Below are positions 1 to 8,645 of a DNA stretch of 64,000 nt, piece by piece (the first letter of the stretch is position 1; every line of letters begins with the position of its first letter). The stretch is taken from assembly GCF_016427505.1 (NCBI RefSeq), contig NZ_JAELXS010000001.1, positions 186,001-250,000 on the forward strand, written 5' to 3'. Below the pieces are notes generated by a model that saw only the letters and a program-made list of their open reading frames with translations, had not been told where the DNA came from and did no database searches. The position numbers were made by a program, and so were the translations under genes. This stretch comes from Sphingomonas mollis (lineage in GTDB: Bacteria; Pseudomonadota; Alphaproteobacteria; Sphingomonadales; Sphingomonadaceae).

Positions 1-662
1 CGATGACCGCCGCCCAGTCGAAGGGGCTGGAGGATCTGCGGATCGTCCATTTCCAGCACGACGACGGTACGTGGGAATGGATCGGCACCTACACCGCCTA
101 TAACGGCTCGCAGATCCAGTCGGAGCTGATGCGAACCCGCGATTTCCGTGCGTTCGATCTGGTGCCGATGACGGGCGCCGCCAGCCGGAACAAGGGCATG
201 GCGCTGTTCCCGCGCAAGATCGACGGCCAGTATATGATGATCGGCCGGTCGGATGGCGAGAACCTGTTCCTGCTGAAGTCGGACGACCTGACCCATTGGG
301 ACGACGGCGCCAAGATACTGACGCCGGAATATCCGTGGGAACTGGTGCAGATCGGCAATTGCGGGCCACCGATCGAACTGGACGAGGGCTGGCTGTTGCT
401 GACCCACGGTGTTGGGGCGATGCGCAAATATTCGATCGGCGCCGCGCTGCTCGACAAGCGCGATCCGTCGAAGGTCATTGGCCGGACGAAAGAACCGTTG
501 CTGGCCGCGAAGGATCAGGATCGCGAGGGATATGTACCCAATGTGGTCTATTCATGCGGCGCGATCCGGCACGGCAATTCGCTGTTCCTGCCCTATGGCA
601 TCGCCGACAGTTCGATCGGGTTCGCGTTCGTGCCGATCAGCGAGTTGCTGGCCGCGATGTGA
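1..662 (+). CDS. GH130 family beta-mannoside phosphorylase/hydrolase, 3' part
   Basis: The frame is open to the left edge, so only about the last 219 residues are present and the ATG at base 3 is probably internal. The visible part resembles the C-terminal two thirds of glycoside hydrolase family 130, five-bladed propeller enzymes that phosphorolyse or hydrolyse beta-mannosides. Supporting segments are 'NKGMALFPRKIDGQY', 'GNCGPPIELDEGWLLLTH', 'YSIGAALLDKRDPSKVI' and 'SCGAIRHGNSLFLPYG'. Full family members are usually 320-360 residues, so roughly a third, including the usual catalytic Asp region, lies outside the window. The family is confident from motifs. Whether it is a phosphorylase or a hydrolase cannot be decided here. 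Confidence 0.85.
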   Translation, partial: MTAAQSKGLEDLRIVHFQHDDGTWEWIGTYTAYNGSQIQSELMRTRDFRAFDLVPMTGAASRNKGMALFPRKIDGQYMMIGRSDGENLFLLKSDDLTHWDDGAKILTPEYPWELVQIGNCGPPIELDEGWLLLTHGVGAMRKYSIGAALLDKRDPSKVIGRTKEPLLAAKDQDREGYVPNVVYSCGAIRHGNSLFLPYGIADSSIGFAFVPISELLAAM

Positions 663-686
663 GGCAGCCCCGATGGCGGCCGGCGA

Positions 687-1220
687 TCAGGCCGGTTCGT
701 CGGAGGGGACGAGGGCGTGGCGATGGAAGATCGCCATGATGTCCGCCGCCAGCGTTTCGAGGCAGTGCGCCTCGGTCGGCGAGATGGGCTCGCGAGGCTC
801 CACATCGATGACGCAGATCGTGCCGAGCGGCAGGCCGTTGTCGTCGATGATCGGGGCGCCGGCATAGAAACGCAGCTCCATCCCCTCGGTCACGACGGGG
901 TTGCCGGCGAACCGTGGATCGCGTGTCGCATCCGGCACGCAGAAGATGGTGTCGGGCGCCATGATCGCGTGGCCGCAAAATGAGGTTGAGCGGCGATAGA
1001 CGCCCGCCTTCATACCCTTGGTCGCGATCAGATATTGCCAGTCGCGAAACACGATCGATACCGACGACATCGGCGCCACGAACGCCTCGCACGCCAGATC
1101 GACGACGCGCTGCAATTCAGCGCGGCCGGTGGCGTGCAGCGCGCCGGAGCGGATCACCGCCTGCTCGCGCTGTGCCTCGTTGGCGGGATGCGGTGACATT
1201 TCGTAACTGGTAATGCCCAT
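687..1220 (-). CDS. GAF domain protein
   Basis: A 177-residue protein that is almost entirely one GAF domain (about residues 25-165). The stretches 'STSFCGHAIMAPDTIFCVPD', 'FAGNPVV' and 'YAGAPIIDDNGLPLGTICVID' are the usual GAF signature of the type found alone or at the N-terminus of sensor kinases. GAF domains bind small ligands, or sense redox state or light. No output domain is attached here, so it may act as a free sensor or partner. It faces the GH130 gene tail to tail. The chromophore or ligand cannot be predicted. Confidence 0.85.
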   Translation of the reverse strand: MGITSYEMSPHPANEAQREQAVIRSGALHATGRAELQRVVDLACEAFVAPMSSVSIVFRDWQYLIATKGMKAGVYRRSTSFCGHAIMAPDTIFCVPDATRDPRFAGNPVVTEGMELRFYAGAPIIDDNGLPLGTICVIDVEPREPISPTEAHCLETLAADIMAIFHRHALVPSDEPA

Positions 1221-1379
1221 CGCCGCGCCGGACCCCGCCTACAACCCCGTATGTTGTGACTGGTAAGCAGTGAAGTAGATATTAATCCACCGTTTTTAGA
1301 ACCAAAAGGGCAGTGATTATTGCAGATTATATACCTGCATCAGCCGCCACGAAATTCGATCCGAAAAGCGACCGGATGG

Positions 1380-3338
1380 TCAGGCGGGCCGGACCATTCG
1401 CTGCGCATAGCGATAGAGTATGACGACGAGGATCAGGAACAGCGCCGTCCCCCCGACGGCAGCCGTTACTGCCCACGAATCACCGACGAGGGCCAAAGGC
1501 GCGTCGCTGCCGGTCGCATAGACGATGCCGGCAAAGGCGACCCCCCACAGGCTTTCGCCGACGATCATCCCGGTCGCGGCCAGCACGCCCATCCGCTCCG
1601 CCGCCTCCGGGTCGGCCTGTCGCTTTGCCCAACGGTCGTAGACGGACCCGATCACCGCGCCGATCACCACCGGCAGCGTCACCGTCATCGGCAGATAGAC
1701 GCCCAGACCGACGCCGAGCGGCGGCAGGCGCATCCGCCCCGTTCGGCCCAATGCCTCATCGACGACGATGACGATCGCGCCGGCCAGCGCGCCCCAGCCT
1801 ATCATCGCCCAGTTCAGGTCGCCGCCCAGCACGCCCTTCGCCAGAGCGGAAATCAGCGCGGCTTGCGGTGCGGCCAGCGCATTGGGGCCGGCGCCCGGCG
1901 CGCCGACGAAGCCCAGCGTGCTGCCAAGGAGGTTCAGGACCGGCGGTACGACCAGCGATCCGAAGATCACGCCGAAGATCAGCGCCACCTGCTGCTTCCA
2001 CGGTGTCGCGCCGACCAGCTGGCCGGTCTTCAGATCCTGAAGATTGTCGTTGGATATCGTGGCGACGCCGAACACGATGCCGGTGACGATCAGGGCATAG
2101 GCGACCAGCGCCTGCGTCGTTTCCGGCGGGGTGCCGCGACCGAACAGGCCGACGAGCATCAGGCTGGCGGCGAGGACGGAGAGGATGCCGATGCCCGACA
2201 CCGGGCTGTTCGACGCGCCGATCAGGCCGGCCATGTATCCGCACACCGCCGCGATGACGAGGCCGATGACGAGGATGAACAACAGCGCCCCGCCGATCAG
2301 CGCGACTTCCGATCCCGCCAGCGGCCCGCCGGCGATGACCGACCAGAGGAGCAGGCCGATCGGGATCATCATCAGGAGCGAGACGAGGCCGACCAGACCG
2401 ATCGGCAGGTCGCGTTCGGTATCGGCGATGATCGCGCCGCCGCGTCGTGCCCGCGATGCCGCCAGCGCCGAGCGGATGCCGTTGGTGACCGGACCGATGA
2501 TGCGCAGCAGCGTCCAGATCGCCGCGACGCCGATCACGCCCGCGCCGAAGAAGCGCACGTCGCTGCGAAAGACGGTGCCTGCCCATTCGGCGATGCCGGC
2601 GGCGGGCATCGGGCTGGCGGCGGTCAGGATCGGCAGGACGATCCACCAGCCGATGACGATGCCGGCGAACATCGCGAGGCCGACCGACAGGCCGACCAGA
2701 TGCCCGGCGCCGATCAGGGCGAACGACAGGCCGCCGGCGATGCCGGTCGCGCCGCCGCCGGCGCGGAACCAGAGGGCGGCCTCCGCCACCGCCAGCTTCG
2801 TCTGGGTCAGGATGGCGAAACCGCCCGATACCAGCGCGCTCCAGATGATAACCCACAGGCCGCGGGCGCTTTCCGCCGCGCCTTCGCGACTGCCGGCGCC
2901 GACCTTCAGCACCTCGGCGGCGGCGCGGCCCTCCGGATAGGGCAGGGGGGTGTCGATCACTAGCGCGCGGCGCAGGGGCACGGAGAACATCACGCCTAGG
3001 ATGCCGCCGAAACCGGTGATCGCCGCCGTCGTCAGATACGGGAAACCCTGCCACCAGCCGATCATGACGAGGCCGGGCAGCACGAAGATGATCGCCGCCA
3101 GCGTGCCGGCCGCCGAGGCGACCGTCTGGACGATGTTGTTTTCCAGGATCGTCGCGCCGGGCAGGTAGCGCAGGATCGCCATCGAGATCACCGCCGCGGG
3201 GATCGAGGTGGCGAAGGTCAGCCCGACCTTCAGCCCCAGATAGACGTTGGCGGCGGTGAACAGCAGGGTAATCAATCCGCCGAGCAGGATGCTGCGGACG
3301 GTGAGTTCGGCGATCGGCCGGGTAGCGGTCGTGGTCAT
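1380..3338 (-). CDS. OPT family oligopeptide/metal-chelate transporter
   Basis: A 652-residue, strongly hydrophobic protein with about 14-16 predicted membrane segments across its whole length. The N-terminal 'NVYLGLKVGLTFATSIPAA' stretch is the hallmark of the oligopeptide transporter (OPT) superfamily, and the length fits bacterial members. These inner-membrane secondary transporters import small peptides or iron-siderophore/nicotianamine-type chelates; the substrate is not evident. The start at 3338 is immediately followed by 'TTTATRPIAELTVRS' and the first helix. It is divergent from homoserine dehydrogenase with an 80-base gap that must hold both promoters. Confidence 0.9.
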   Translation of the reverse strand: MTTTATRPIAELTVRSILLGGLITLLFTAANVYLGLKVGLTFATSIPAAVISMAILRYLPGATILENNIVQTVASAAGTLAAIIFVLPGLVMIGWWQGFPYLTTAAITGFGGILGVMFSVPLRRALVIDTPLPYPEGRAAAEVLKVGAGSREGAAESARGLWVIIWSALVSGGFAILTQTKLAVAEAALWFRAGGGATGIAGGLSFALIGAGHLVGLSVGLAMFAGIVIGWWIVLPILTAASPMPAAGIAEWAGTVFRSDVRFFGAGVIGVAAIWTLLRIIGPVTNGIRSALAASRARRGGAIIADTERDLPIGLVGLVSLLMMIPIGLLLWSVIAGGPLAGSEVALIGGALLFILVIGLVIAAVCGYMAGLIGASNSPVSGIGILSVLAASLMLVGLFGRGTPPETTQALVAYALIVTGIVFGVATISNDNLQDLKTGQLVGATPWKQQVALIFGVIFGSLVVPPVLNLLGSTLGFVGAPGAGPNALAAPQAALISALAKGVLGGDLNWAMIGWGALAGAIVIVVDEALGRTGRMRLPPLGVGLGVYLPMTVTLPVVIGAVIGSVYDRWAKRQADPEAAERMGVLAATGMIVGESLWGVAFAGIVYATGSDAPLALVGDSWAVTAAVGGTALFLILVVILYRYAQRMVRPA

Positions 3339-3418
3339 GCACCGACCATGGCGCGAACGCCGGTGCTTTGCAAAGCCGGCCGGCTCGCCTAGTCGCAGGC
3401 CATCAGGATCGGGAATTC

Positions 3419-4714
3419 ATGACGATGGCAAAAGCGTTGCGGGTGGCGTTGGCGGGACTGGGCACGGTGGGCGGCGGGGTGATCCGCGTGCTGGACGCCA
3501 ATCGCGATCTGATCGCGCGGCGGGCGGGCCGGCCGATCGAGGTCGTCGCGATATCCGCCCGCGACCGGACGCGCGATCGGGGGATCGACCTGTCGCGCTT
3601 CGAATGGGTGGATGACACCTCTGCGCTGGCGGCGCACCCGGACGTCGATGTCGTGGCCGAGCTGATCGGCGGATCGGACGGCCCGGCGCTGACGCTGGCA
3701 CGGGCGACGCTGGCGGCGGGGCGCGGCTTCGTCACCGCCAATAAGGCGATGCTGGCGCATCACGGGCTGGAGCTGGCCGAGGCGGCGGAAAAGGCCGGCT
3801 GTCCGCTGAAGTTCGAGGCGGCGGTGGCGGGCGGCATCCCGGTCATCAAGGGGCTGCGTGAGGGCGCGGCGGCCAATGAGATCGGCCGCGTCTATGGCAT
3901 CCTGAACGGCACGTGCAATTTCATCCTGTCGAAGATGGAGGCCGAAGGCCGCGACTTCGCCGAGGTGCTGACGGAGGCGCAGGCGCTGGGCTTTGCCGAG
4001 GCGGACCCGACGTTCGACATCGACGGCATCGATGCCGCGCACAAGCTGTCGATCCTGGCGAGCATCGCGTTCGGCACGCGGCCGGCGTTCGGCGACGTGG
4101 CGGCGCAAGGCATCCGCCACGTGCTGGGCGCCGACATCGCCGAGGCGGCGGCGTTGGGCCACCGGGTGCGGCTCGTCGGACTGGCCGAATCGGGGCCGAA
4201 CGGGCTGTTCCAGCGGGTGCATCCGCATCTGGTGCCGTTCCATCATCCGCTGGCGCATGTCACCGGATCGACCAACGCGGTCGTGGCGGAGGGGAATTTC
4301 GTCGGCCGCCTGCTGTTCCAGGGGCCGGGAGCGGGCGAGGGGCCGACCGCAAGTGCGGTGGTCGCCGACCTGATCGATATCGCGCGCGGCGAGTTCGGTC
4401 CGCCGTTCGCGATGCCGGCGGCGGTGCTGACCGACGCAAAACCGGCGGACAGCGGCGAGCGCCGCGGGCGGGCGTATCTGCGCTTCATGGTCGAGGACCG
4501 GGTCGGCGTGCTGGCCGAGATCGCGGCGGCGATGCGTGACGCGGGCGTGTCGATCGAAAGCCTGATCCAGCGGGGGGCAACGGTCGACGACCGGGTGCTG
4601 GTCGCGATCGTGACGCATGAGGGACCGGAACGCTGCGTGGCGCAGGCGCTGGAGCGGCTGCGCGGGTCGCAGAGCGTGGCGGGGCAGCCGTTGTGGATGC
4701 CGATCCTGGGGTGA
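3419..4714 (+). CDS. hom: Homoserine dehydrogenase with C-terminal ACT domain
   Basis: A 431-residue enzyme converting aspartate semialdehyde to homoserine, the branch leading to threonine and methionine. It shows the N-terminal dinucleotide fold ('GLGTVGGGVIRVLD', residues about 11-24), the 'TANKAMLAHH' segment, the homoserine dehydrogenase signature around 'ILNGTCNFILSKME', and a C-terminal ACT domain ('LRFMVEDRVGVLAEIAAAM') for amino-acid feedback. The frame extends upstream to 3368, but the ATG at 3419 gives the family N-terminus (MTMAKALRVALAG) and has CAGGA about 10 bases before it. An in-frame ATG at 3425 is also possible. Confidence 0.95.
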   Translation: MTMAKALRVALAGLGTVGGGVIRVLDANRDLIARRAGRPIEVVAISARDRTRDRGIDLSRFEWVDDTSALAAHPDVDVVAELIGGSDGPALTLARATLAAGRGFVTANKAMLAHHGLELAEAAEKAGCPLKFEAAVAGGIPVIKGLREGAAANEIGRVYGILNGTCNFILSKMEAEGRDFAEVLTEAQALGFAEADPTFDIDGIDAAHKLSILASIAFGTRPAFGDVAAQGIRHVLGADIAEAAALGHRVRLVGLAESGPNGLFQRVHPHLVPFHHPLAHVTGSTNAVVAEGNFVGRLLFQGPGAGEGPTASAVVADLIDIARGEFGPPFAMPAAVLTDAKPADSGERRGRAYLRFMVEDRVGVLAEIAAAMRDAGVSIESLIQRGATVDDRVLVAIVTHEGPERCVAQALERLRGSQSVAGQPLWMPILG

Positions 4715-4724
4715 GGAACGGGCG

Positions 4725-4775
4725 CGGAAAGTCCCGAAAGTCACACCCACGTACGCGTGTGTACGCGCGAGGGGG
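4725..4775. repeat. 24-base repeat followed by CG-alternating palindrome, copy 1
   Basis: The 24 bases at 4725-4748 (core AAGTCCCGAAAGTCACACCC) are identical to 19642-19665. In both places a purine/pyrimidine-alternating palindrome follows (here around 4750-4768). It sits directly after the homoserine dehydrogenase stop and is non-coding. Its function is unknown. Confidence 0.75.
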
Positions 4776-4867
4776 TGCTGGTGCGGGGGGCTGGACGGTG
4801 TGAAAGAGCGGTCGTTGGGCGAGTATAGTCTGATGGCCTGCTGTAGGACATCCGGCATGTCGCCGAC

Positions 4868-4965
4868 CGTCATCTCCGCGGAGGCGGGGATCAGAACCTT
4901 TGAAGCCTGTGATTCCTGCCGCCGCGTTCGCCAATATGGATTTCCGCCTTCGCGGGAATGACGGG
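4868..4965. repeat. Imperfect inverted repeat (REP/MITE-like)
   Basis: The arms at about 4868-4892 and 4941-4965 are imperfect reverse complements of each other. The outer parts match (CCGTCAT and ATGACGG), as do the CCGC/GCGG blocks inside. Elements of this type, which translate into spurious 'SREGGNP' peptides, are widespread palindromic repeats in proteobacteria. It lies in the 283-base gene-free stretch between homoserine dehydrogenase and the next gene. Confidence 0.7.
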
Positions 4966-4997
4966 GGTGATCGAGCGGCGGTCGTGGTTTCGCCGTG

Positions 4998-5504
4998 TTA
5001 CGGCAGCAACCGGCCGGCCGTGGAGGGCGGCGGGGTATCAAGCGCGACGGACACGCGGTTCGACTTGTCGGGCTTTTTGGCGAAGGCGCGTTTGATGCCG
5101 CCGACCATGTCGCCGATCAACATGCCGGCGCTGGTCGATTCGCCGGGGCGTTCGCAGCAACTATCGGGGTCGATCAATTTGCCGATCAGCCGGATCGCGG
5201 CGGTGCCGCCGCCGAGAACATCAATGCCGGTCTGACAGCCGCCCTGTAACGAAGCGCAAGGCGCAGCAGTCTGGTTCATCGCCGTCGTGGGGCGAAGATC
5301 GGGATTGGACGGCACGGGATGATCGGGCGGACCGCGTTCGGCCGGCAGCGGCAGGCGCGGCTGCGCGACGGGGGCGCAGACGGTGATTTCCTCGCCGGTC
5401 GGTTTGGGACAATCGGACGCGAGGATCGACAGGCGTTGCGGCGGCGATGCCGGTTGCAGGGGGACGGCGGCGGTCTGTGCGGCCAGAAGCAGCGCGAGGA
5501 TCAC
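4998..5504 (-). CDS. Secreted hypothetical protein, downstream partner of tandem pair
   Basis: A 168-residue protein starting at a GTG whose last three bases with the next base form the TGA stop of the upstream gene (GTGA overlap), so translation is probably coupled. A hydrophobic N-terminus (VILALLLAAQTAAVPL) looks like a signal peptide. The mature part has 'DCPKPTGEEITVCAP', followed by several Cys and Pro residues. The motif Cys-x(n)-ITVC is shared with the upstream gene, which suggests two related or co-working periplasmic proteins. No known function is recognised. Longer upstream starts in this frame run into the neighbour and lack a signal sequence. Confidence 0.7.
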   Translation of the reverse strand: MILALLLAAQTAAVPLQPASPPQRLSILASDCPKPTGEEITVCAPVAQPRLPLPAERGPPDHPVPSNPDLRPTTAMNQTAAPCASLQGGCQTGIDVLGGGTAAIRLIGKLIDPDSCCERPGESTSAGMLIGDMVGGIKRAFAKKPDKSNRVSVALDTPPPSTAGRLLP

Positions 5505-5845
5505 GGCGCGAGTTTTCGCATGCCGCCGACGCTGGTGCCGTTGCCGCCGGTGGTCATGTGGACGCCGGCAAAGCCGCAGCCGACCTGAATCGCGCGTTTC
5601 TCCTGACAATTGTCGGTGCGGGCGAGCAGGCGGTTTCGCTCCGCCGATACGCCTTCGTGGCGTGGATCACCCGGATCGTGGACGACGAAGGGGACGCGGT
5701 AACGATCGGCGTGGCGCAGGCCGCAGACGGTGATGTCGGTGGTATCGGCAGTGGCGACGCAGCGATGTTCGGCGGCGGTGCGGTCGCGTGCCGATTGCAT
5801 CAGCGCGCCCATGTCGTCGGCCAGCATCAACATCAGCAACAGCAT
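5501..5845 (-). CDS. Secreted hypothetical protein, upstream partner of tandem pair
   Basis: A 114-residue protein with a short Met/Leu-rich N-terminus (MLLLMLMLADD) and then 'HRCVATADTTDITVCGLRHA' followed by 'DRYRVPF', a pattern I associate with small sphingomonad proteins of unknown function. AGCGGGAGG just upstream is a good ribosome binding site for the ATG at 5845. Its stop overlaps the GTG of the next gene by four bases. The function is unknown, and the conserved cysteines suggest an exported protein. Confidence 0.75.
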   Translation of the reverse strand: MLLLMLMLADDMGALMQSARDRTAAEHRCVATADTTDITVCGLRHADRYRVPFVVHDPGDPRHEGVSAERNRLLARTDNCQEKRAIQVGCGFAGVHMTTGGNGTSVGGMRKLAP

Positions 5846-6015
5846 CCGCGCCTCCCGCTACGGCGACGATCATGCCCGGTTCGGCTCCATCGGTAAAGCG
5901 GGGCGTCCAGAAGGCAGGGGTCTCACGCGGAGACGCAGAGGGTCTTGGGTGGTTATCGTGTGCTGATCGTGAAGATCGGTTTGCGATCGTCTTCCGGTCG
6001 AACCCGATGATGTCG

Positions 6016-6453
6016 TCAGGCAGCAGGTTCGATGCGCGCCAGCCCAAGCCGGGGAATGTCGATGGCGGGGCAGCGGTCCATGACCACTTTCAGGCCGGCG
6101 GCCTCGGCCCGGTCGGCGGCGTCGTGGTCGATCACGCCCAACTGCATCCAGACGGCCTTGGCGCCGATGGCGATCGCCTGATCCACCGCCTCGCCCGCCG
6201 CAGCGGATTTGCGGAAGATATCGACGATGTCGATCGGATCGCCGAGCTGCGACAGTTCGCGGAAGACGAATTCGCCGTGGATGTGCTCGCCGGTGATCTG
6301 CGGGTTCACCGGGATGACGCGGTAGCCGTGGCGCTGGAGCATGGCCATCACTCCGTAGGATGGGCGATTCGGCCGATCCGAGGCGCCCACCAGGGCGATG
6401 GTGCGCGCCGATTCGAGCAGGTCGCGGATTTCGGCATCGGTCGTGAGCGGCAT
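6016..6453 (-). CDS. CoA-binding domain protein (YccU-like)
   Basis: A 145-residue single-domain protein with a Rossmann-type CoA-binding fold. 'ARTIALVGASDRPNRPSYGV' is the nucleotide-binding loop, and 'YRVIPVNPQITGEHIHGE' and 'VWMQLGVIDHDAADRAEAAG' are typical of the stand-alone CoA_binding_2 family. The physiological role of this family is poorly known. The start has an AGGAG ribosome binding site 10 bases upstream. It lies 54 bases downstream of the mrp gene on the same strand and may be cotranscribed with it. Confidence 0.9.
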   Translation of the reverse strand: MPLTTDAEIRDLLESARTIALVGASDRPNRPSYGVMAMLQRHGYRVIPVNPQITGEHIHGEFVFRELSQLGDPIDIVDIFRKSAAAGEAVDQAIAIGAKAVWMQLGVIDHDAADRAEAAGLKVVMDRCPAIDIPRLGLARIEPAA

Positions 6454-6507
6454 GGCGGGAACTCCTGATCTCTCGCCCGCCTCAACGTCCGCCCGCCGCG
6501 CCGGGTT

Positions 6508-7443
6508 TCACCGTGCGGCGAGCCATGCGGCGACCTGCGCGGCCAGCGGCGCGAAGACGGTATCGTCCGGCTCGGCGGCGGGTGGCCTCCCTGCGTCGGA
6601 GGCGGTGCGGATGGCGATCTCCAACGGCACCCGACCCAGAAAGGGGATGCCGAGATCGCGCGCCGCCGCCTCTGCGCCGCCGCGGCCGAAGGGGTCGGAT
6701 ACCTCGCCGCAATGGGGGCATTGATATCCGGCCATGTTCTCGACCAGACCGATGATCGGCACGCCTGCCTTCACGAAGAAATCGATCGCGCGGGTGGCGT
6801 CGATCAGCGCGAGATCCTGCGGCGTCGATACGATCACCGCGCCGGCCGGGCGATGTTTCTGCACCATGGTCAACTGCACATCGCCGGTGCCGGGGGGCAG
6901 ATCGACGACCAGCGTGTCGGCGGCGCCCCATGCACCCTCTACCAGCTGGCTGAGGGCGCCGGCGATCATCGGCCCGCGCCACGCGATGGCGCGACCGGGT
7001 TCGACCAGCTGGCCCATCGACAACAGGGGGACGCCGAAGGGGGTGGCGACGGGAATCAGCTGCTTCTCCAGCGCCTCCGGTCGGGTGCCCTCCGCGCCCA
7101 GCAGCCGCGGCTGCGACGGGCCATAGATATCCGCATCGACCACACCGACCCGGCGGCCGCCGCGCGACAGGGCGATGGCGAGATTGGCGGCCAGCGTCGA
7201 TTTGCCGACCCCGCCCTTGCCGCTGGCCACCGCGATCAGGGCGCGGGCCGCGCGTTCGGCGGTGACGATGACGCGGGCGGCGGGGGCGGCGGCGCGGACG
7301 GCGGCCTCCATCGCGTCGCGCGCGGCGGGCGACAGGCCGGTGGCGTCGATCACCACGCCCATCCGCTCACCATCCATCCGCACCGTCGCGCGCGCACCCG
7401 CCACCGCGACGATCGCCGCTTCCATCGTTTTCATATCCGCCAT
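6508..7443 (-). CDS. apbC: Mrp/NBP35-family ATP-binding Fe-S carrier
   Basis: A 311-residue P-loop protein of the Mrp family that carries and transfers Fe-S clusters to apoproteins in the cytosol. It has an N-terminal DUF59-remnant region, the deviant Walker A 'ASGKGGVGKSTLAANLA' (about residues 72-88), switch segments 'VVDADIYGPSQPRLLG' and 'LVVDLPPGTGDVQLTM', and the cluster-binding CxxC in 'YQCPHCGEVSDPFG'. It is divergent from hflK with about 70 bases between the starts. Confidence 0.93.
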   Translation of the reverse strand: MADMKTMEAAIVAVAGARATVRMDGERMGVVIDATGLSPAARDAMEAAVRAAAPAARVIVTAERAARALIAVASGKGGVGKSTLAANLAIALSRGGRRVGVVDADIYGPSQPRLLGAEGTRPEALEKQLIPVATPFGVPLLSMGQLVEPGRAIAWRGPMIAGALSQLVEGAWGAADTLVVDLPPGTGDVQLTMVQKHRPAGAVIVSTPQDLALIDATRAIDFFVKAGVPIIGLVENMAGYQCPHCGEVSDPFGRGGAEAAARDLGIPFLGRVPLEIAIRTASDAGRPPAAEPDDTVFAPLAAQVAAWLAAR

Positions 7444-7514
7444 GGCGCATCAGATAGGCCGGCAATGGTTCCTTGCCACTGTTTTTCGCGCGACGGCCTT
7501 CCTATAGAGGAAGG

Positions 7515-8645
7515 ATGACGATCCTGCCGCGCTGGTTCAAGCGCCCGATTATCCTCGCCGCCGACAATCCGAAGGGCCCCTGGGGCGGCTCGGACGAAGG
7601 CAATGACGGCGGTCCCCGCAACCCCTGGGCCTTGCCGCCGGGGGGGCGCAAGGGCGCGGCCCGGCCCAGCGCGCTGGACGAGTTCCTGAAAAAGGCACGT
7701 GGGCCGGGCGGCGGCGGCGGTTCGGGCGGCGGCTTTCCGGGCCTGCCCGCCGGGGCCAATCCGCGCATGTTGTGGGCGATCGGCACCGCGATCATCGTCG
7801 CGGTGTGGGTGCTGTTCACCTCGATCCACCAGATCGGGCCACAGCAGCGCGGGATCGTGACCTATTTCGGTCGCTATGCCGGGGTGCTGCAGCCGGGCGT
7901 GCAACTGACCCCGCCGGCGCCGATCGCGCGGGTGCAGACGGTGGACGTGCAGCGGTTCCGCACCGAGAATTTCCCGCGCGGCGACGGCGTCAATCTGGCG
8001 CTGACGGCGGACCAGAACATCGTCGACCTGACCTATTCGGTGCGGTGGAATATCGGCGATCCGCGCGATTACGTGTTCCAGCTGGCCCAGCCCGAGGAAA
8101 CCGTACGCGCGGCGGCGGAAAGCGCGATGCGCGCGGTGATCGCCACGACGACGCTCGACCAGGCGCTGGGCGCGGGGCGGACGACGATCGAGCAGCGGGT
8201 GGCGGAATCGATGCAGTCGATCCTCAACAGCTATAAATCGGGTGTCCGAATCCAGGGCGTGTCGATCAACCGGGCAGCGGCGCCGCAGCAGATCGTCGAC
8301 GATTTCAACAAGGTGACGGCGGCGCAGCAGGAAGCGGTCGGCGCGGTCAACAAGGCGCGGTCCTATGCGCAGCAGGTGATCGCCAGCGCGCAGGGCGAGG
8401 CCGCGGCGTTCGACCGGGTGTACGAGCAATATCGCCTCGCGCCCGACGTGACGCGTCGGCGCATGTATTACGAGACCATGGAGGCCGTGCTGGCGAAGTC
8501 CGACAAGACCATCGTCGAACCATCGGGCGTCGTATCGTACCTGCCTTTGCCCAACGCGAAGCGGGCAGGTGAGCCGCAGGCCGCCCAGCCGGCGGCGCAG
8601 GCGCAGCCTCAGGCGGCCGAACCGACGGCGGGAGCGGGACAGTGA
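7515..8645 (+). CDS. hflK: HflK, SPFH-domain modulator of FtsH protease
   Basis: A 376-residue inner-membrane protein that forms the HflKC ring around the FtsH protease. The Gly/Pro-rich cytosolic N-terminus 'GPWGGSDEGNDGG' is typical of HflK. It is followed by one membrane helix (MLWAIGTAIIVAVWVLF, about 86-102) and a periplasmic SPFH/band-7 domain. The chosen ATG at 7515 has GAGGAAGG directly before it; an upstream in-frame ATG at 7473 would add 14 unlikely residues. The stop overlaps the hflC start by four bases (GTGA). Confidence 0.92.
   Translation: MTILPRWFKRPIILAADNPKGPWGGSDEGNDGGPRNPWALPPGGRKGAARPSALDEFLKKARGPGGGGGSGGGFPGLPAGANPRMLWAIGTAIIVAVWVLFTSIHQIGPQQRGIVTYFGRYAGVLQPGVQLTPPAPIARVQTVDVQRFRTENFPRGDGVNLALTADQNIVDLTYSVRWNIGDPRDYVFQLAQPEETVRAAAESAMRAVIATTTLDQALGAGRTTIEQRVAESMQSILNSYKSGVRIQGVSINRAAAPQQIVDDFNKVTAAQQEAVGAVNKARSYAQQVIASAQGEAAAFDRVYEQYRLAPDVTRRRMYYETMEAVLAKSDKTIVEPSGVVSYLPLPNAKRAGEPQAAQPAAQAQPQAAEPTAGAGQ

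Noticed and set aside
1320..2963. Plus-strand frame of 547 codons antisense to the OPT transporter
   Set aside because: Its composition is dominated by Asp, Arg, Gln and Ala in the pattern expected from the complement of membrane-helix codons, and it has no ribosome binding site.
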